A stretch of 64,000 nt of DNA from Rhizobiales bacterium NRL2 (GCA_001664005.1 CP016093.1:2053001-2117000), one strand, 5' to 3'; numbered from the stretch's first letter, positions 7,151-19,313 are shown. Made by a program: numbers and translations. Notes: generated by a model from the letters alone, not told the origin.

Positions 7151-9232
7151 TCAGGCCGCTTCGACCGCCACCGCCGTGTCGTGGAACAGGCCGCCGCCGA
7201 CCGGCGCGCCGGGCTCGGCGCTGGTCAGCGCGTTGATACCCAGCCCGTCGACGAAGGCGGCGTTGGGCCAGACCGATTCGACGATGATCACGCCGGAGCG
7301 GAGGCCGTCGAAGACCTCCGCATGCAGGCGCACGGTCCCGCGCTCGTTGGAAAGCCTGACGAGTTGCCCGTCCGCGATGCCCAGCTTCCCGGCATCGGCC
7401 GCGCCGATCTTCACGGTCGGGCGGTTCTCCCGCTTCTTCGAGGTCGGCGTCTCGGTGAAGGAGGAGTTGAGGAAGTTCCTGGCCGGGCTGGTGCTCATCC
7501 GGAAGGGCTTCTCCGGCGTCGCCCGGTCCTCGCGGCCCCAGTAGTCGGGGAAGGCGGGCATGTCGCCGGGCGTGCCGTCCGGTCCGAAACCCTTCGGCGC
7601 GCATTCCGACCAGTCGGGGCGGAAGCGGAACCTGCCGTCCGGATGGCCGAACCCGTTCAGATAGTGCGCGGTCTCGAAATCGGGCTGCACGTCGAACCAG
7701 CGCTTGCTCCGCAGTTCGTCGATTCCCGGCCAGCCCGAGTTCTTCAGGGTCTCGTCGATGATTTCTTCCGGGCTCATGCCGAAACCCCGATGCTCGGCGC
7801 CCAGCCGTTCGGCCAGGGCGCAGATGACGTCGTGGTTGCTGCGGCAGCCTTCGGGCGGCTCGACCGCCTTCGGCCCCAGCAGGATGTGCTGGTGGCCGCC
7901 GCCCTGGTAGAGGTCGGTGTGTTCCAGGAACATGGTCGCGGGCAGCACCACGTCGGCGAACTTCGCCGTCTCCGTCAGGAACTGTTCGTGGACGCAGGTG
8001 AACAGGTCTTCGCGGGCCAGCCCGGCGTGGACCTTGTTCAGTTCCGGAGCGACCATGGCCGGGTTGGTGTTCTGCGTGAACAGACCCATGATCGGCGGGC
8101 CGTCGCCCAGGTCGCGGCGGTCGCCCGTCAGCACCGGGCCGATGCGCGACTGGTCGAGAATGCGCGTGTGCCGCCCCTGGATGTCCAGCCCTTCGATCAG
8201 ACCCCGGTCCCAGTGGTAGATGGCGCCGTTGTTGTGGAAGGCGCCGCCGCCCTCGTGCCGCCAGGAGCCCAGGACCGCGGGCACGGAAAGCGCGGCGTGC
8301 ATGTTCACCGAGCCGTTGCGCCCCCGTGTGAAACCGTAGCCCAACCGGAAGAAGGTCCGGGGCGTCTCCCCCACCAGCTTCGCGAAGGCTTCGATCTCCT
8401 CGACACCGAGGCCGGTGATCTCCGCTGCCCATTCCGGGGTCTTGTCGGCCAGATGCGCCTCCAGACCCGCCGGATCGTCGGTGTACTTCGCCATGTAGTC
8501 GCGGTCGGCATGGCCGTCGCGGAAAGCGATGTGCATCACCGCACAGGCCAGCGCGCCGTCGGTGCCCGGCTTCAGGATCAGGCCCATGTCGGCCTGGTCG
8601 ATAGTGCCGTTGCGGTAGACGTCGATGGCGACGATCTTCGCCCCGCGTTCCTTGCGCGCCTTGATGGCGTGGGTCATGACGTTGACCTGGGTGTTCACCG
8701 GATTGGTGCCCCAGATCACGACGCAGTCGGACTTGGCCATCTCTCGCGGGTCGACGCCGGCCAGCAGGCCGGTGCCGGCGATATAGCCGGTGAAGGCCAT
8801 GGTCGTGCAGAAGGTGCCATGCATCCGGCTGTAGCCCTTGGCGTGGCGCAGGCGGTTGATGCCGTCGCGCATCACCAGGCCCATGGTCCCGGCGTAGTAA
8901 TATGGCCAGATCGCCTCGGCGCCGTGTTCGGCCTCGATGGCGAGGAACTTCTCCGCCACCAGGTCCAGCGCCTCGTCCCAGGACGCCTCGCGGAACTGGT
9001 CGGACCCCTTGGGTCCGGTGCGGATCATCGGCTTCGTCAGCCGGTCAGGATGGTGGATGCGTTCGGCGTAGCGGGCGACCTTGGCGCAGATCACGCCGTC
9101 GGTGTAGCTGTTGTCCTTCGATCCGCGCACGCGGCCGATCCGGTCCGGCGCCAGTACGTCCACCTCCAGCGCACAGGTCGAGGGGCAGTCGTGCGGGCAG
9201 GCGGAATAGGCGACGGTGACGGGCGCGTTCAT
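7151..9232 (-). CDS. Molybdopterin-dependent oxidoreductase, cytosolic, [4Fe-4S]-containing
   Basis: 693 residues. The N-terminus carries CPHDCPSTCALEV and a fourth Cys in GVICAKVARY, a C-x3-C-x3-C-x27-C [4Fe-4S] motif as in the formate dehydrogenase/DMSO reductase superfamily. Mo-bisPGD binding blocks follow (CVVIWGTNPVNTQ; IVAIDVYRNGTIDQADMGL), and a C-terminal molydop_binding domain begins near RMSTSPARNFLN. There is no twin-arginine signal, so it should act in the cytoplasm. No FeS or membrane subunit gene is adjacent, so the partner and substrate are unknown. I chose ATG 9232 (GGGAG upstream) over a TTG at 9253. Confidence 0.9.
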   Translation of the reverse strand: MNAPVTVAYSACPHDCPSTCALEVDVLAPDRIGRVRGSKDNSYTDGVICAKVARYAERIHHPDRLTKPMIRTGPKGSDQFREASWDEALDLVAEKFLAIEAEHGAEAIWPYYYAGTMGLVMRDGINRLRHAKGYSRMHGTFCTTMAFTGYIAGTGLLAGVDPREMAKSDCVVIWGTNPVNTQVNVMTHAIKARKERGAKIVAIDVYRNGTIDQADMGLILKPGTDGALACAVMHIAFRDGHADRDYMAKYTDDPAGLEAHLADKTPEWAAEITGLGVEEIEAFAKLVGETPRTFFRLGYGFTRGRNGSVNMHAALSVPAVLGSWRHEGGGAFHNNGAIYHWDRGLIEGLDIQGRHTRILDQSRIGPVLTGDRRDLGDGPPIMGLFTQNTNPAMVAPELNKVHAGLAREDLFTCVHEQFLTETAKFADVVLPATMFLEHTDLYQGGGHQHILLGPKAVEPPEGCRSNHDVICALAERLGAEHRGFGMSPEEIIDETLKNSGWPGIDELRSKRWFDVQPDFETAHYLNGFGHPDGRFRFRPDWSECAPKGFGPDGTPGDMPAFPDYWGREDRATPEKPFRMSTSPARNFLNSSFTETPTSKKRENRPTVKIGAADAGKLGIADGQLVRLSNERGTVRLHAEVFDGLRSGVIIVESVWPNAAFVDGLGINALTSAEPGAPVGGGLFHDTAVAVEAA

Positions 9233-9295
9233 GGCGGACTCCCAGATTCCCAACGGAAGTACACCTAACGTCCGCCCGACGCCGCGGCAAGCGGA

Positions 9296-10000
9296 TCAGG
9301 CGTCGGCGCGCTGGGCGAAATAGCGTTCCTGGTTGGTGCGCCGGTCGTCCAGACGCCACGGCTCGTCGGGCCGCCAGTTCATCATGCGCAGGAAATAGCG
9401 AGCCAGCCGGCCGTCGGCGACGTCGAGGTCGATGATGTTGAGGCAGGCCGTGTCCTGTTCGAACCGGGCCAGCCCGTGCAGGCCGGCATGGGTGAGCCAG
9501 GAGAAGACGACCCGGTTCACGCCGCCATGGGCGACGATCAGCATGGTGCGCCAGTCGTCCTCGATCAGCAGTTCGTGGATGGTCGCAGTCACGCGCTCAT
9601 AGAAGGCGTCGAACGCCTCGCCCCGGGCGAAGCGCATGCCGGGCTCGTGGGCGCGTTCGAAGGCGTAGACCATTTCGGACAGCGACTCGGAGCGGTTCAT
9701 CAGCGCGGCGGCGCCGGACCTGATCTCCCGCAGTCCGCCGATGATCTCGAGCTTCGGATCGGGGCGCCCGCCCAGCGCACCTTCCGCCGTCTGCACCGTG
9801 CGCAGCAGGCCCGAGCAGACGGCGCGGTCGAAATGAACCTCGCGCAGCGCCTCGCCCATGGCCGCCGCCTGTTCGTGGCCGAGATCGGTCAGCGGCACCT
9901 TGTCCGGCTCGGCGACGCGGACGCCGTTCTCGTCGTAGTAGTTCACGTCGCCATGGCGCATCAGATAGACGCGCCGCCGGTCGGCGGCCAGGTCGGTCAT
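9296..10000 (-). CDS. Histidine phosphatase family protein (phosphoglycerate mutase-like)
   Basis: 234 residues from an ATG with GGAGGGG upstream. The catalytic RHG motif is in VYLMRHGDVNYYDENG near the N-terminus; a second catalytic His is in LIVAHGGVNRVVFSW and the conserved Glu region in VCSGLLRTVQTAEG. Family members hydrolyse phosphomonoesters through a phosphohistidine; the substrate is unknown. It lies 51 bases downstream of rnr on the same strand. Confidence 0.9.
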   Translation of the reverse strand: MTDLAADRRRVYLMRHGDVNYYDENGVRVAEPDKVPLTDLGHEQAAAMGEALREVHFDRAVCSGLLRTVQTAEGALGGRPDPKLEIIGGLREIRSGAAALMNRSESLSEMVYAFERAHEPGMRFARGEAFDAFYERVTATIHELLIEDDWRTMLIVAHGGVNRVVFSWLTHAGLHGLARFEQDTACLNIIDLDVADGRLARYFLRMMNWRPDEPWRLDDRRTNQERYFAQRADA

Positions 10001-10051
10001 GCTCGTCCCCTCCAAGGTCCGGCCGGCATGTTCGCGCCGCCGGATGACAGT

Positions 10052-12286
10052 TCAGCGACGCCGTCGGCCCCGGTGCTTCTCCCGCGGCGGCCGGCCGCCG
10101 GCGGGGCGCTTCCGACCGGGACCCGGCCGGGTCTTCGCCCTGGCGTCCTTCTTCTCGCTCGCCACGATTTCCAGCACCAGCCCGCCGGTCACCGGCACCG
10201 CGTCCTGCAGCTTCACGGTCACCGGGTCGCCCAGCCGCCAGAGTCGGCCCGTGCGCCGTCCCACCAGCATGCGCGCCGGTTCGTCGAAATCGTAATAGTC
10301 GTCGCCCAGGGTACGCATGGGCACGATGCCGGAGGCGCCGGTCTCGGCCAGGGTGACGAACAGTCCGGCCCGGGTCACGCCCGACACCCGGCCCGCGAAC
10401 ATGCCGCCCACCTGGTCCTTCAGGTAGATCGCCGTGAAGCGGTCCATGGCGTCGCGCTCGGCCAGCATGGCGCGGCGCTCGAACTCGGATGTCTGTTCGG
10501 CCAGTTTCTCCACCGTCGCCTTGTCCATGTCGCGCAGGCCGTCATTGCCCGCGCGCATGGCGTCGACCAGGGCACGGTGCACCAGCAGGTCGGCGTAGCG
10601 GCGGATCGGCGAGGTGAAGTGAGCGTAGCGCTTCAGCGAGAGGCCGAAATGGCCCATGTTGTCGGTGCTGTAATAGGCCTGCGTCTGGGCTCGCAGCACC
10701 GCCTCGTTGACCATGGCTTCCTCGTCGGTGCCCGAGGCCCGGTCCAGCACCTTGTTGAACTGTTTCGGCCGCATCACTTCGCCGATCGTGAAGTCGATCT
10801 CCAGGGTCCCGAGGAACTCCTTCAGCGATTTGAGCCGCTCCGGGTCGGGCGGTTCGTGGACGCGATAGACGCAGATCTTCTTGCGTTTCTCCAGCGTTTC
10901 GGCGGCGCAGACATTGGCCAGGATCATCATTTCCTCGATGACCTTGTGCGCCTCCAGGCGTTCGCGCGGCCGGATCGCGGCGATGTAGCCGTCCTCGCCG
11001 ATCTCCGCCTTGCGTTCCGGCAGTTCGATGTGCAGCGGCTGGCGGCGGTCCCTGGCCTTGGCCAGCAGCCGGTAGGCGCCGAAAAGCGGCTTCAGGACGT
11101 TGTCCAGCAGCGGTTCGATTTCCGGCCGTGGCGCGCCGTCGATCGCCGCCTGCACATCCTCGTAGGCGATGTTGGCGGCCGAGCGCATCAGCGCGCGCCG
11201 GAAGCGGTGGCGAAGCTTCCGGCCCTTGGCGTCGATCACGATCTCGACCGCCAGAACGGGCCGGACCTCGCCGGGCATCAGCGAGCAGAGGTCGGCGGAC
11301 AGGGTTTCCGGCAGCATGGGCGCGACCCGGTCGGGGAAATAGCAGGAGACGCCGCGTTCCTGAGCCGCCTTGTCGAGGGCGCTGCCGGATCTGACGTAAT
11401 GGGCCACGTCGGCGATGGCGACGATGATGCGAAAACCGCCTTCGTTCTCCGGGTCGTCATCGGCCGCCGCCCATACTGCGTCGTCGTGGTCGCGCGCGTC
11501 AGAGGGATCGATGGTGACCAGCGGCACGTCGCGCAGATCCTCGCGGCCGTGCAGTTCCGTCACCGGCAGTGCTTCCGCCGCCTCGCCCAGAGCCTCCGCG
11601 GTGAAGTCCTTCGGGATGCCATGGGTCTGGATCGACATCAGCGAGATGGCGCGGGGATTGTCGAAGGAGCCCAGCACGTCGACGACCTTCGCGTGCCGCG
11701 GTCCCAGCGCACGGCCGGGCAGGGCCTCGATCTCCACCAGGTCGCCGGACTGGGCGCCCTTGAGGTCGCCGGCGCGCACGATCATCTCGTCGCGCAGCTT
11801 GCGGTCGGCAGGGCGGACGCGGCCCTCGGTACCGACCATCTGCAGCACGCCCAGGATGCGCCGCGGAGTGATCTGCAGCCGCCGGATCGCGCGGGCCTCG
11901 TAGCCCTGGCTGTGCCGGGACAGACGGGCAAGGAACTGGTCGCCCGGCTTCGGCGCCGGGCCGCGGACCGTGTCCGGATCCAGCACGATGCGCGGGCTTT
12001 CCGCTTCCGATTCCCACTTGGCGGGCCGGCACAGCACGTCGTCGTCCTCGCCGATGGCGGTGACGTCCAGCACCATGACCGGCGGCAGGCGGCCGGGCGG
12101 GCGGCCCTTTTCCTGGGTCTCGGCAGTGCGTTCCGCGGCGACTTCCTTGAGCACGCGTTTCAGCCAGATGCGGTCCTGGCCCTTGATGCCGAAGGCGCGC
12201 GCCACCTCCCGCTTGCCGGCGGTCCCGCCGGATTCGTCGATGAAATCCCGGATTTCCTTCTTGGTCGGCAGATTGCCGTCGGTCAC
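10052..12286 (-). CDS. rnr: Ribonuclease R
   Basis: 744 residues, starting at a GTG two bases after the topA stop, so probably translationally coupled. In order: an N-terminal winged-helix-like region (LPTKKEIRDFIDESGG), OB/cold-shock domains, the RNB catalytic core with IDPSDARDHDDAVW (metal-binding Asp cluster), an S1 domain near DQVGGMFAGRVSGVTRAGLF, and a very basic tail ending KHRGRRRR. RNase R degrades structured RNA 3' to 5' in mRNA turnover and rRNA quality control. The basic tail fits binding of structured RNA. Confidence 0.97.
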   Translation of the reverse strand: MTDGNLPTKKEIRDFIDESGGTAGKREVARAFGIKGQDRIWLKRVLKEVAAERTAETQEKGRPPGRLPPVMVLDVTAIGEDDDVLCRPAKWESEAESPRIVLDPDTVRGPAPKPGDQFLARLSRHSQGYEARAIRRLQITPRRILGVLQMVGTEGRVRPADRKLRDEMIVRAGDLKGAQSGDLVEIEALPGRALGPRHAKVVDVLGSFDNPRAISLMSIQTHGIPKDFTAEALGEAAEALPVTELHGREDLRDVPLVTIDPSDARDHDDAVWAAADDDPENEGGFRIIVAIADVAHYVRSGSALDKAAQERGVSCYFPDRVAPMLPETLSADLCSLMPGEVRPVLAVEIVIDAKGRKLRHRFRRALMRSAANIAYEDVQAAIDGAPRPEIEPLLDNVLKPLFGAYRLLAKARDRRQPLHIELPERKAEIGEDGYIAAIRPRERLEAHKVIEEMMILANVCAAETLEKRKKICVYRVHEPPDPERLKSLKEFLGTLEIDFTIGEVMRPKQFNKVLDRASGTDEEAMVNEAVLRAQTQAYYSTDNMGHFGLSLKRYAHFTSPIRRYADLLVHRALVDAMRAGNDGLRDMDKATVEKLAEQTSEFERRAMLAERDAMDRFTAIYLKDQVGGMFAGRVSGVTRAGLFVTLAETGASGIVPMRTLGDDYYDFDEPARMLVGRRTGRLWRLGDPVTVKLQDAVPVTGGLVLEIVASEKKDARAKTRPGPGRKRPAGGRPPREKHRGRRRR

Positions 12287-12288
12287 GC

Positions 12289-14889
<2,601 letters not shown>

Positions 14890-14992
14890 GGCACCTCAGC
14901 GCGTTGGGGGAGGGGACCTTAGGCCCGATCAGTGAGCGGCGAAAATGGGGGCTGGCCCATAGGCTGTCAACGGCCCTCGCGGCCGGGACGTG

Positions 14993-16123
14993 TTACCCGT
15001 CATGATTGAGGGCGTAACGGTTGCCGGCATGACGCTGCACCCGGCCAGCGATCTCCAGCTCCACGATGAGCGCGTTGAAATCGGACGGACCGAGGCCGCT
15101 GGCCCGCATCAGCACGTCGGCCTCTGCCGGTTCCGGCGACAGGGCCTCGATCAGGGCGCTGCGCGCCTCGTCGCCCGGATCGAGAGCGAATCCGGCATCC
15201 TCCGCCGGGCCCTCGAAGCGCGCCGGCACGGGCTGGAACAGGCTGGTGCGGCCCGAGGCAAGCTCCTCGAGAATGTCGTCGGCGCTTTCCACCAGGCGCG
15301 CGCCCTCGCGGATCAGGCGATTGGCGCCGCGGGCCCTGGGGTCCAACGGCGAACCCGGCACGGCGAAGACGTCGCGGCCCTGCTCGCCGGCGTAGCGCGC
15401 CGTGATCAGCGTGCCGGAGCGCAATGCCGCCTCCACCACCAGAACGCCCAGCGAGAGCCCGGAGATCACCCGGTTGCGGCGGGGAAAATGCCGCGCCTTG
15501 GGTTCCGCGCCCAGGGGCTGTTCGGCCAGGACGACGCCGCGTTCGGCGATTTCCTTCTGCAGGGCTTCGTTCTCCGGCGGATAGAAGATGTCGACGCCTC
15601 CGGCGACGACGGCTGCGGTTCCGGTATCGAGGCTGGCGCGATGGGCCTCGGCATCGATGCCGCGGGCGAGGCCGGAGATCACGACATGGCCCTGGGCGCC
15701 CAGTTCGCCGACGATGCGGCGGCAGAGCGTGCGGCCGTTGGCGGAGCAGTTGCGGGCGCCGACGACGGCCACCGTCGGCCGTTCCAGCAGCCCGGCGTCA
15801 CCCAGCACGGAAATCACCGGCGGCGCGCCTTCCGCCTGCGCCAGCCGGGCCGGGTAGTCGGGGTCGCCGGCCATGATCAGCCGTCCGCCGATGCGGCGAA
15901 GACCTTCGACTTCCCTTTCCGCCTGCTGGACGGACGCCACCCGCAGCCTGCGGCGGCCATTGCGGCGCGCAATATCGGGCAGCGCCTCCAGCGCCGCCTC
16001 GGCGTCGCCGAGCCGCGCCAGCAGGCGCATGAAATTCACGGGGCCGACGTTCTCGCTGCGGATCAGCCGCAGCCGGGCCAGTCGTTCGCCATCGGTGTCC
16101 GCCGGTTTCATGGCCGGCAGCAT
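14993..16123 (-). CDS. dprA: DNA-processing protein DprA
   Basis: About 376 residues. An N-terminal SAM-like region (LRLIRSENVGPVNFMRLLARLG) is followed by the Rossmann-fold DNA_processg_A core with VAVVGARNCSANG, VISGLARGIDAEAHR and the GGVDIFYPPEN block. A C-terminal winged helix (VLMRASGLGPSDFNALIVEL) completes it. DprA loads RecA on incoming single-stranded DNA during transformation and is widely kept outside competent species. The frame extends upstream to 16360, but that part overlaps the chemoreceptor gene and the terminator; ATG 16123 or 16111 fits the homology. Neither has a good ribosome site. Confidence 0.92.
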   Translation of the reverse strand: MLPAMKPADTDGERLARLRLIRSENVGPVNFMRLLARLGDAEAALEALPDIARRNGRRRLRVASVQQAEREVEGLRRIGGRLIMAGDPDYPARLAQAEGAPPVISVLGDAGLLERPTVAVVGARNCSANGRTLCRRIVGELGAQGHVVISGLARGIDAEAHRASLDTGTAAVVAGGVDIFYPPENEALQKEIAERGVVLAEQPLGAEPKARHFPRRNRVISGLSLGVLVVEAALRSGTLITARYAGEQGRDVFAVPGSPLDPRARGANRLIREGARLVESADDILEELASGRTSLFQPVPARFEGPAEDAGFALDPGDEARSALIEALSPEPAEADVLMRASGLGPSDFNALIVELEIAGRVQRHAGNRYALNHDG

Positions 16124-16155
16124 GCACCGGTTGCGCGTCCGGTACAAACGAACAA

Positions 16156-16178
16156 CCCCCGCCGGCGGGCGGCGGGGG
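16156..16178 (-). terminator. Intrinsic terminator after the chemoreceptor gene
   Basis: A GC stem CCCCCGCC/GGCGGGGG (16156-16163 with 16171-16178) lies about 28 bases past the chemoreceptor stop. On the minus strand it is followed by TTGTTCGTTTG, a U-rich tail. It overlaps the space just upstream of dprA and should separate the two units. Confidence 0.65.
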
Positions 16179-16205
16179 CTGCAGGACAGCCGCCGGTCAT
16201 CGGGG

Positions 16206-17888
16206 TCAGGCGGCGCGCACACGCTCCAGGAAGCCGTTGATCTCGGCGTTGAGGGCGTTGGCCTGATGCGCGAGATCGCCGGCCGAAGCGAGAACCTGGG
16301 CGGCTGCGGAACTGGACTGGCTCGCCGCCTCAGTGACGCCGGAGATGTTGACCGAGACATCCTGCGTGCCAGAAGCGGCCTGCTGCACGTTCTGGGAGAT
16401 GTCCTGGGTGACTGCGGTCTGCTCTTCCACTGCGGCGGCGATCGTCGAAGCGATGCCGGACAGTTCCTTGACCGCGCCGGTCACCCGGGAGATCGCGGCG
16501 GCCGAACTGCCGGTCGCCGCCTGGATGGCCTGGATCTGCTCGGCGATGTCCGTGGTCGCCTTGGCGGTCTGATTGGCGAGCGTCTTGACCTCGGATGCGA
16601 CGACCGCAAAGCCCTTGCCGGCGTCGCCGGCGCGGGCGGCCTCGATGGTGGCGTTGAGCGCCAGCAGGTTGGTCTGCTCGGCGATTTCCTTGATCAGGGC
16701 CACGACCTCGCCGATCTTCTCCGCCGTGTCGGCAAGCTGCTGCACGGTGACGACCGTCTCGTCGGCTTCCCTTTCGGCGGTGCCGGCGCGTGTCGAGGAT
16801 TCGGACGCCTGGCGGCCGATCTCGCGGATCGAGTTCGACATTTCCTGCGTCGCCGAGGCCACGGTCTGGACGTTCACCGATGCCTGCTCGGAGGCGCTGG
16901 CGACGGCGGCGGAGCGGTTGTTGGTTTCGTCCACGGTGGCCGTCATGGCCTGGGCCGCGGCCTGCAACTCGGTGGCGGCGCTGGAGACGGCCTTAACGAT
17001 GTTGCCCACCGCATGCTCGAATTCGCCCGCGAGTTCCTGCATCGCTGCCCTGCGTTCCGCTTCGGCGCGGGTCTCCGTTTCGCGTTCACGCGACTCCAGT
17101 TCGGCCTTCTCGACGGCGTTCCGCTTGAACACCTCGATGGACTTCGCCATCGCCCCGATCTCGTCGCGGCGGTCCAGATAGGGGACCGCGACCCCGGTGT
17201 CGCCGGCCGCCAGGGCCTGCATGCGGCGGTTCATGCGCAGGATGGGGTAGGAAACCATGCGCGATATCATGAAGACGATGCCGGCCAGCAGCGCGGCGGC
17301 GATCGCGCCGGCGATCACCAGCGCCTCCAGCGCGCCCGACAGGATCTCGGCGTCGGCGCGGCCGAAGTCCCAGACCATGGCGAGGGCGCCGACCACGTCA
17401 TTGTTCGGGCCGAAGCGGATCGGCGTGACGACGACCTGTTGACCGCCGGCCATCGCGTTGAACGGCTCGCCGGTCTCGGCGGACTGCGTCACCGCGGCCT
17501 CGATCGCCGCTTCGTCCGCGGCGGCCAGAGCTTCCGAATTGTATTCGACGATGGCGCCGGCGTCGGCCTTCATGACGCGGATGGCGGCCACGGCCGCACC
17601 TTCGCCGGCTGTCAGGGGCTGGTAGGCGTCGCGGATGTGTTCGACCTTGCCGAAGCGTACGGCGCCGCCGACCTGGGCGGCCAGAAGCCGGGTCTGCTCC
17701 AGATTGCCGGCCGCGACGAATTCCCGGACGCGCTCGCGCTCCGCGGTGAACTGAAGCGCGATGATGGCGGTGAACCCGGCGACGACGCCGAGCAGCACCA
17801 CGGCGATGAGCCGCGCCCCTAGGCCGCGGAAGCGGCGGATGTCGCCCTTCCGCTTCGGGGCGGGCGCGGACTGGGTCTGTTCGGTCAT
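16206..17888 (-). CDS. Methyl-accepting chemotaxis protein
   Basis: 560 residues. A short cytoplasmic N-terminus rich in Lys/Arg, a first membrane helix (about 26-48, [19 protein letters not shown]), a periplasmic sensor region of about 140 residues, a second helix (about 192-215), a HAMP domain starting [14 protein letters not shown], and a signalling domain. The latter has the conserved hairpin [20 protein letters not shown] and many Ala/Glu methylation-type heptads. It would couple a periplasmic signal to CheA/CheW. It starts 19 bases after a secreted Cache-like protein on the same strand, which may be its ligand-binding partner. Confidence 0.95.
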   Translation of the reverse strand: MTEQTQSAPAPKRKGDIRRFRGLGARLIAVVLLGVVAGFTAIIALQFTAERERVREFVAAGNLEQTRLLAAQVGGAVRFGKVEHIRDAYQPLTAGEGAAVAAIRVMKADAGAIVEYNSEALAAADEAAIEAAVTQSAETGEPFNAMAGGQQVVVTPIRFGPNNDVVGALAMVWDFGRADAEILSGALEALVIAGAIAAALLAGIVFMISRMVSYPILRMNRRMQALAAGDTGVAVPYLDRRDEIGAMAKSIEVFKRNAVEKAELESRERETETRAEAERRAAMQELAGEFEHAVGNIVKAVSSAATELQAAAQAMTATVDETNNRSAAVASASEQASVNVQTVASATQEMSNSIREIGRQASESSTRAGTAEREADETVVTVQQLADTAEKIGEVVALIKEIAEQTNLLALNATIEAARAGDAGKGFAVVASEVKTLANQTAKATTDIAEQIQAIQAATGSSAAAISRVTGAVKELSGIASTIAAAVEEQTAVTQDISQNVQQAASGTQDVSVNISGVTEAASQSSSAAAQVLASAGDLAHQANALNAEINGFLERVRAA

Positions 17889-17907
17889 GACCGGGTTCTC
17901 CGTCGGC

Positions 17908-18483
17908 TCAGAGAGAGGAGACGTCGACGCCGAACGTCGCCGCGCCGATCACGGCGCCGCTGGCGGGATCGACGATCGGAACGCTGACCTGGCTCTGATA
18001 GGTCTGGGTCGACTCGTCCAGCTCGACATCGCTGATGTGAATCGAGTCCGCGCCGGCCAGGAAGGTTTCCTTCCACTTGGCTTCGTCGCCCTGCCAGTAG
18101 TCGGAGGTGACGTCGGACTGGCCCACGTTGAGGCCCTTGCCGTCCATGACGAAGATTTCGGTGAACTGGCCGCCTGCGGCTTCCTTGCGGGTCTTCAGAT
18201 AGCCGGAGAGGTTGTTGGCGAGGACTTCGGAGATCAGTTCGCCACCGCCGCCGTCGACCTCGGCGCGCCACTTCTTGTCGAGATCGTCGATATCGGTCTG
18301 GCCCAGTCCGGCAGTCTTCTGGTTCTGCGCGTTGATGGCGGCGACGACCGTGGCGTCGTTGACGATGTTGCGGATCTCGCCCCGGGCGAGCTGTTCCAGC
18401 GGGGCGCGGAACTCGTTCGCTGCCGCCGGCAGGACCGCGAGGGCGAGAGCGGCGGCGAGGGCCGTCCGGACGAAGTTGTTCAT
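17908..18483 (-). CDS. Secreted stand-alone Cache/PDC-like sensor protein
   Basis: 191 residues with a clear signal peptide ([20 protein letters not shown], cleavage likely after AAA). The mature part has the PDC/Cache pattern: a long N-terminal helix, then [32 protein letters not shown], and a final strand pair ending [16 protein letters not shown]. Cache domains normally form the periplasmic part of chemoreceptors or kinases; here the domain has no membrane or output region. Co-transcription with the chemoreceptor (19-base gap) suggests a soluble periplasmic ligand-binding partner. The function is inferred. Confidence 0.85.
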   Translation of the reverse strand: MNNFVRTALAAALALAVLPAAANEFRAPLEQLARGEIRNIVNDATVVAAINAQNQKTAGLGQTDIDDLDKKWRAEVDGGGGELISEVLANNLSGYLKTRKEAAGGQFTEIFVMDGKGLNVGQSDVTSDYWQGDEAKWKETFLAGADSIHISDVELDESTQTYQSQVSVPIVDPASGAVIGAATFGVDVSSL

Positions 18484-18635
18484 GGCGTTCCTCCTGGGGG
18501 TTGTTCGAAGCCGATCATTTCGAAGTGGTAATGGGAGGAGCTTTCGTTTTGGTTAAACCGGCAAGGACAGTTCGTCTGTATCGCGCCGCCGCCCGGCGAT
18601 GTGGGGGGGGAAGGTTGCGAACCGGGCGCAACGAA

Positions 18636-18665
18636 AAATCCCCGCCGGGGGCCCGGCGGGGATTT
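18636..18665 (-). terminator. Intrinsic terminator after the peroxiredoxin gene
   Basis: A perfect 14-bp stem (18636-18649 with 18652-18665, two-base loop) lies 26 bases past the peroxiredoxin stop. On the minus strand it runs into ATTTTTCG. The flanking A and T runs make it usable in both directions. Confidence 0.8.
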
Positions 18666-18691
18666 CCTTGACGCTGCGTTGTCGATGCGGG

Positions 18692-19225
18692 TCAGGCGGC
18701 CTTCGCGTAGCGCTTGCGCACGACGTCGATCATGTGGTCGGCGCTCGAGATCTCGAAGGGATCGCCCTCGACGTCATCTCCCTTGCCGGGCTCCTCGAAG
18801 AGTTCGACGATCTCGCCGTCCTCGACCAGCATGGAATAGCGCCAGCTGCGATAGCCGAAGCCGAGATTGTCCTTCTTCACCAGCATGCCGATCTTGGAGG
18901 TGAACTCGCCCGAACCGTCGGGCAGCAGGGTCACCTTCTCGATGCCCTGGTGACGGCCCCACTGGAACATCACGAAGGCGTCGTTGACCGACAGGCAGAC
19001 GATCTCGTCGACGCCCTGCTCGATGAACAGGTCGTGGAGCTCCTCGAAGCGGGGCAGGTGGGTCGAGCTGCAGGTCGGGGTAAAGGCGCCCGGCAGACCG
19101 AAGACGATGACCTTGCGGCCCTTGAAGATCTCGTCGGATGTCCGGTCCTGCCAGCGGAACTTGTTCGGCCCCTCGACGGATTCGTCGCGGACGCGGGTCT
19201 TGAAGGTTACGGATGGGACGCGCAT
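18692..19225 (-). CDS. Peroxiredoxin, Prx5/AhpC-TSA type II
   Basis: 177 residues. The peroxidatic Cys is Cys52 in GAFTPTCSSTHLP, the Prx5-subfamily active-site pattern, with FGLPG before it and the conserved Arg in RSWRYSMLVEDG. It reduces H2O2 and organic peroxides, with glutathione or glutaredoxin the usual reductant in Proteobacteria. There is no fused glutaredoxin domain. The start has an AAAGGAG site. The AT-rich upstream region carries an Irr-box-like sequence, and a strong terminator follows, so it is a single-gene unit. Confidence 0.95.
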   Translation of the reverse strand: MRVPSVTFKTRVRDESVEGPNKFRWQDRTSDEIFKGRKVIVFGLPGAFTPTCSSTHLPRFEELHDLFIEQGVDEIVCLSVNDAFVMFQWGRHQGIEKVTLLPDGSGEFTSKIGMLVKKDNLGFGYRSWRYSMLVEDGEIVELFEEPGKGDDVEGDPFEISSADHMIDVVRKRYAKAA

Positions 19226-19298
19226 GAAAAATCTCCTTTGCCCGTGTGTTGTTCGATGATCCCGATTTAGGCGTCGGGGACGGGCACGTCAATACGAA

Positions 19299-19313
19299 TT
19301 AGAATGATTTTAA
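19299..19313. promoter_or_regulatory. Irr/ICE-like palindrome upstream of peroxiredoxin
   Basis: TTAGAATGATTTTAA matches the rhizobial iron-control element core TTAGAA-N3-TTCTAA at 11 of 12 defined positions. It lies 74 bases upstream of the peroxiredoxin start. In alphaproteobacteria this element is bound by Irr, the haem-responsive Fur-family regulator. No irr gene is in the window. Confidence 0.35.

Noticed and set aside
6704-9268. An 854-codon open frame on the plus strand over the molybdoenzyme gene
   Set aside because: It is antisense to a protein with an intact FeS motif and Mo-binding blocks, and has no recognisable domain or plausible start site.
16124-16360. N-terminal extension of DprA up to 16360
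   Set aside because: It runs through the terminator and into the chemoreceptor gene and is Arg/Pro/Ser-rich noise before the real homology.
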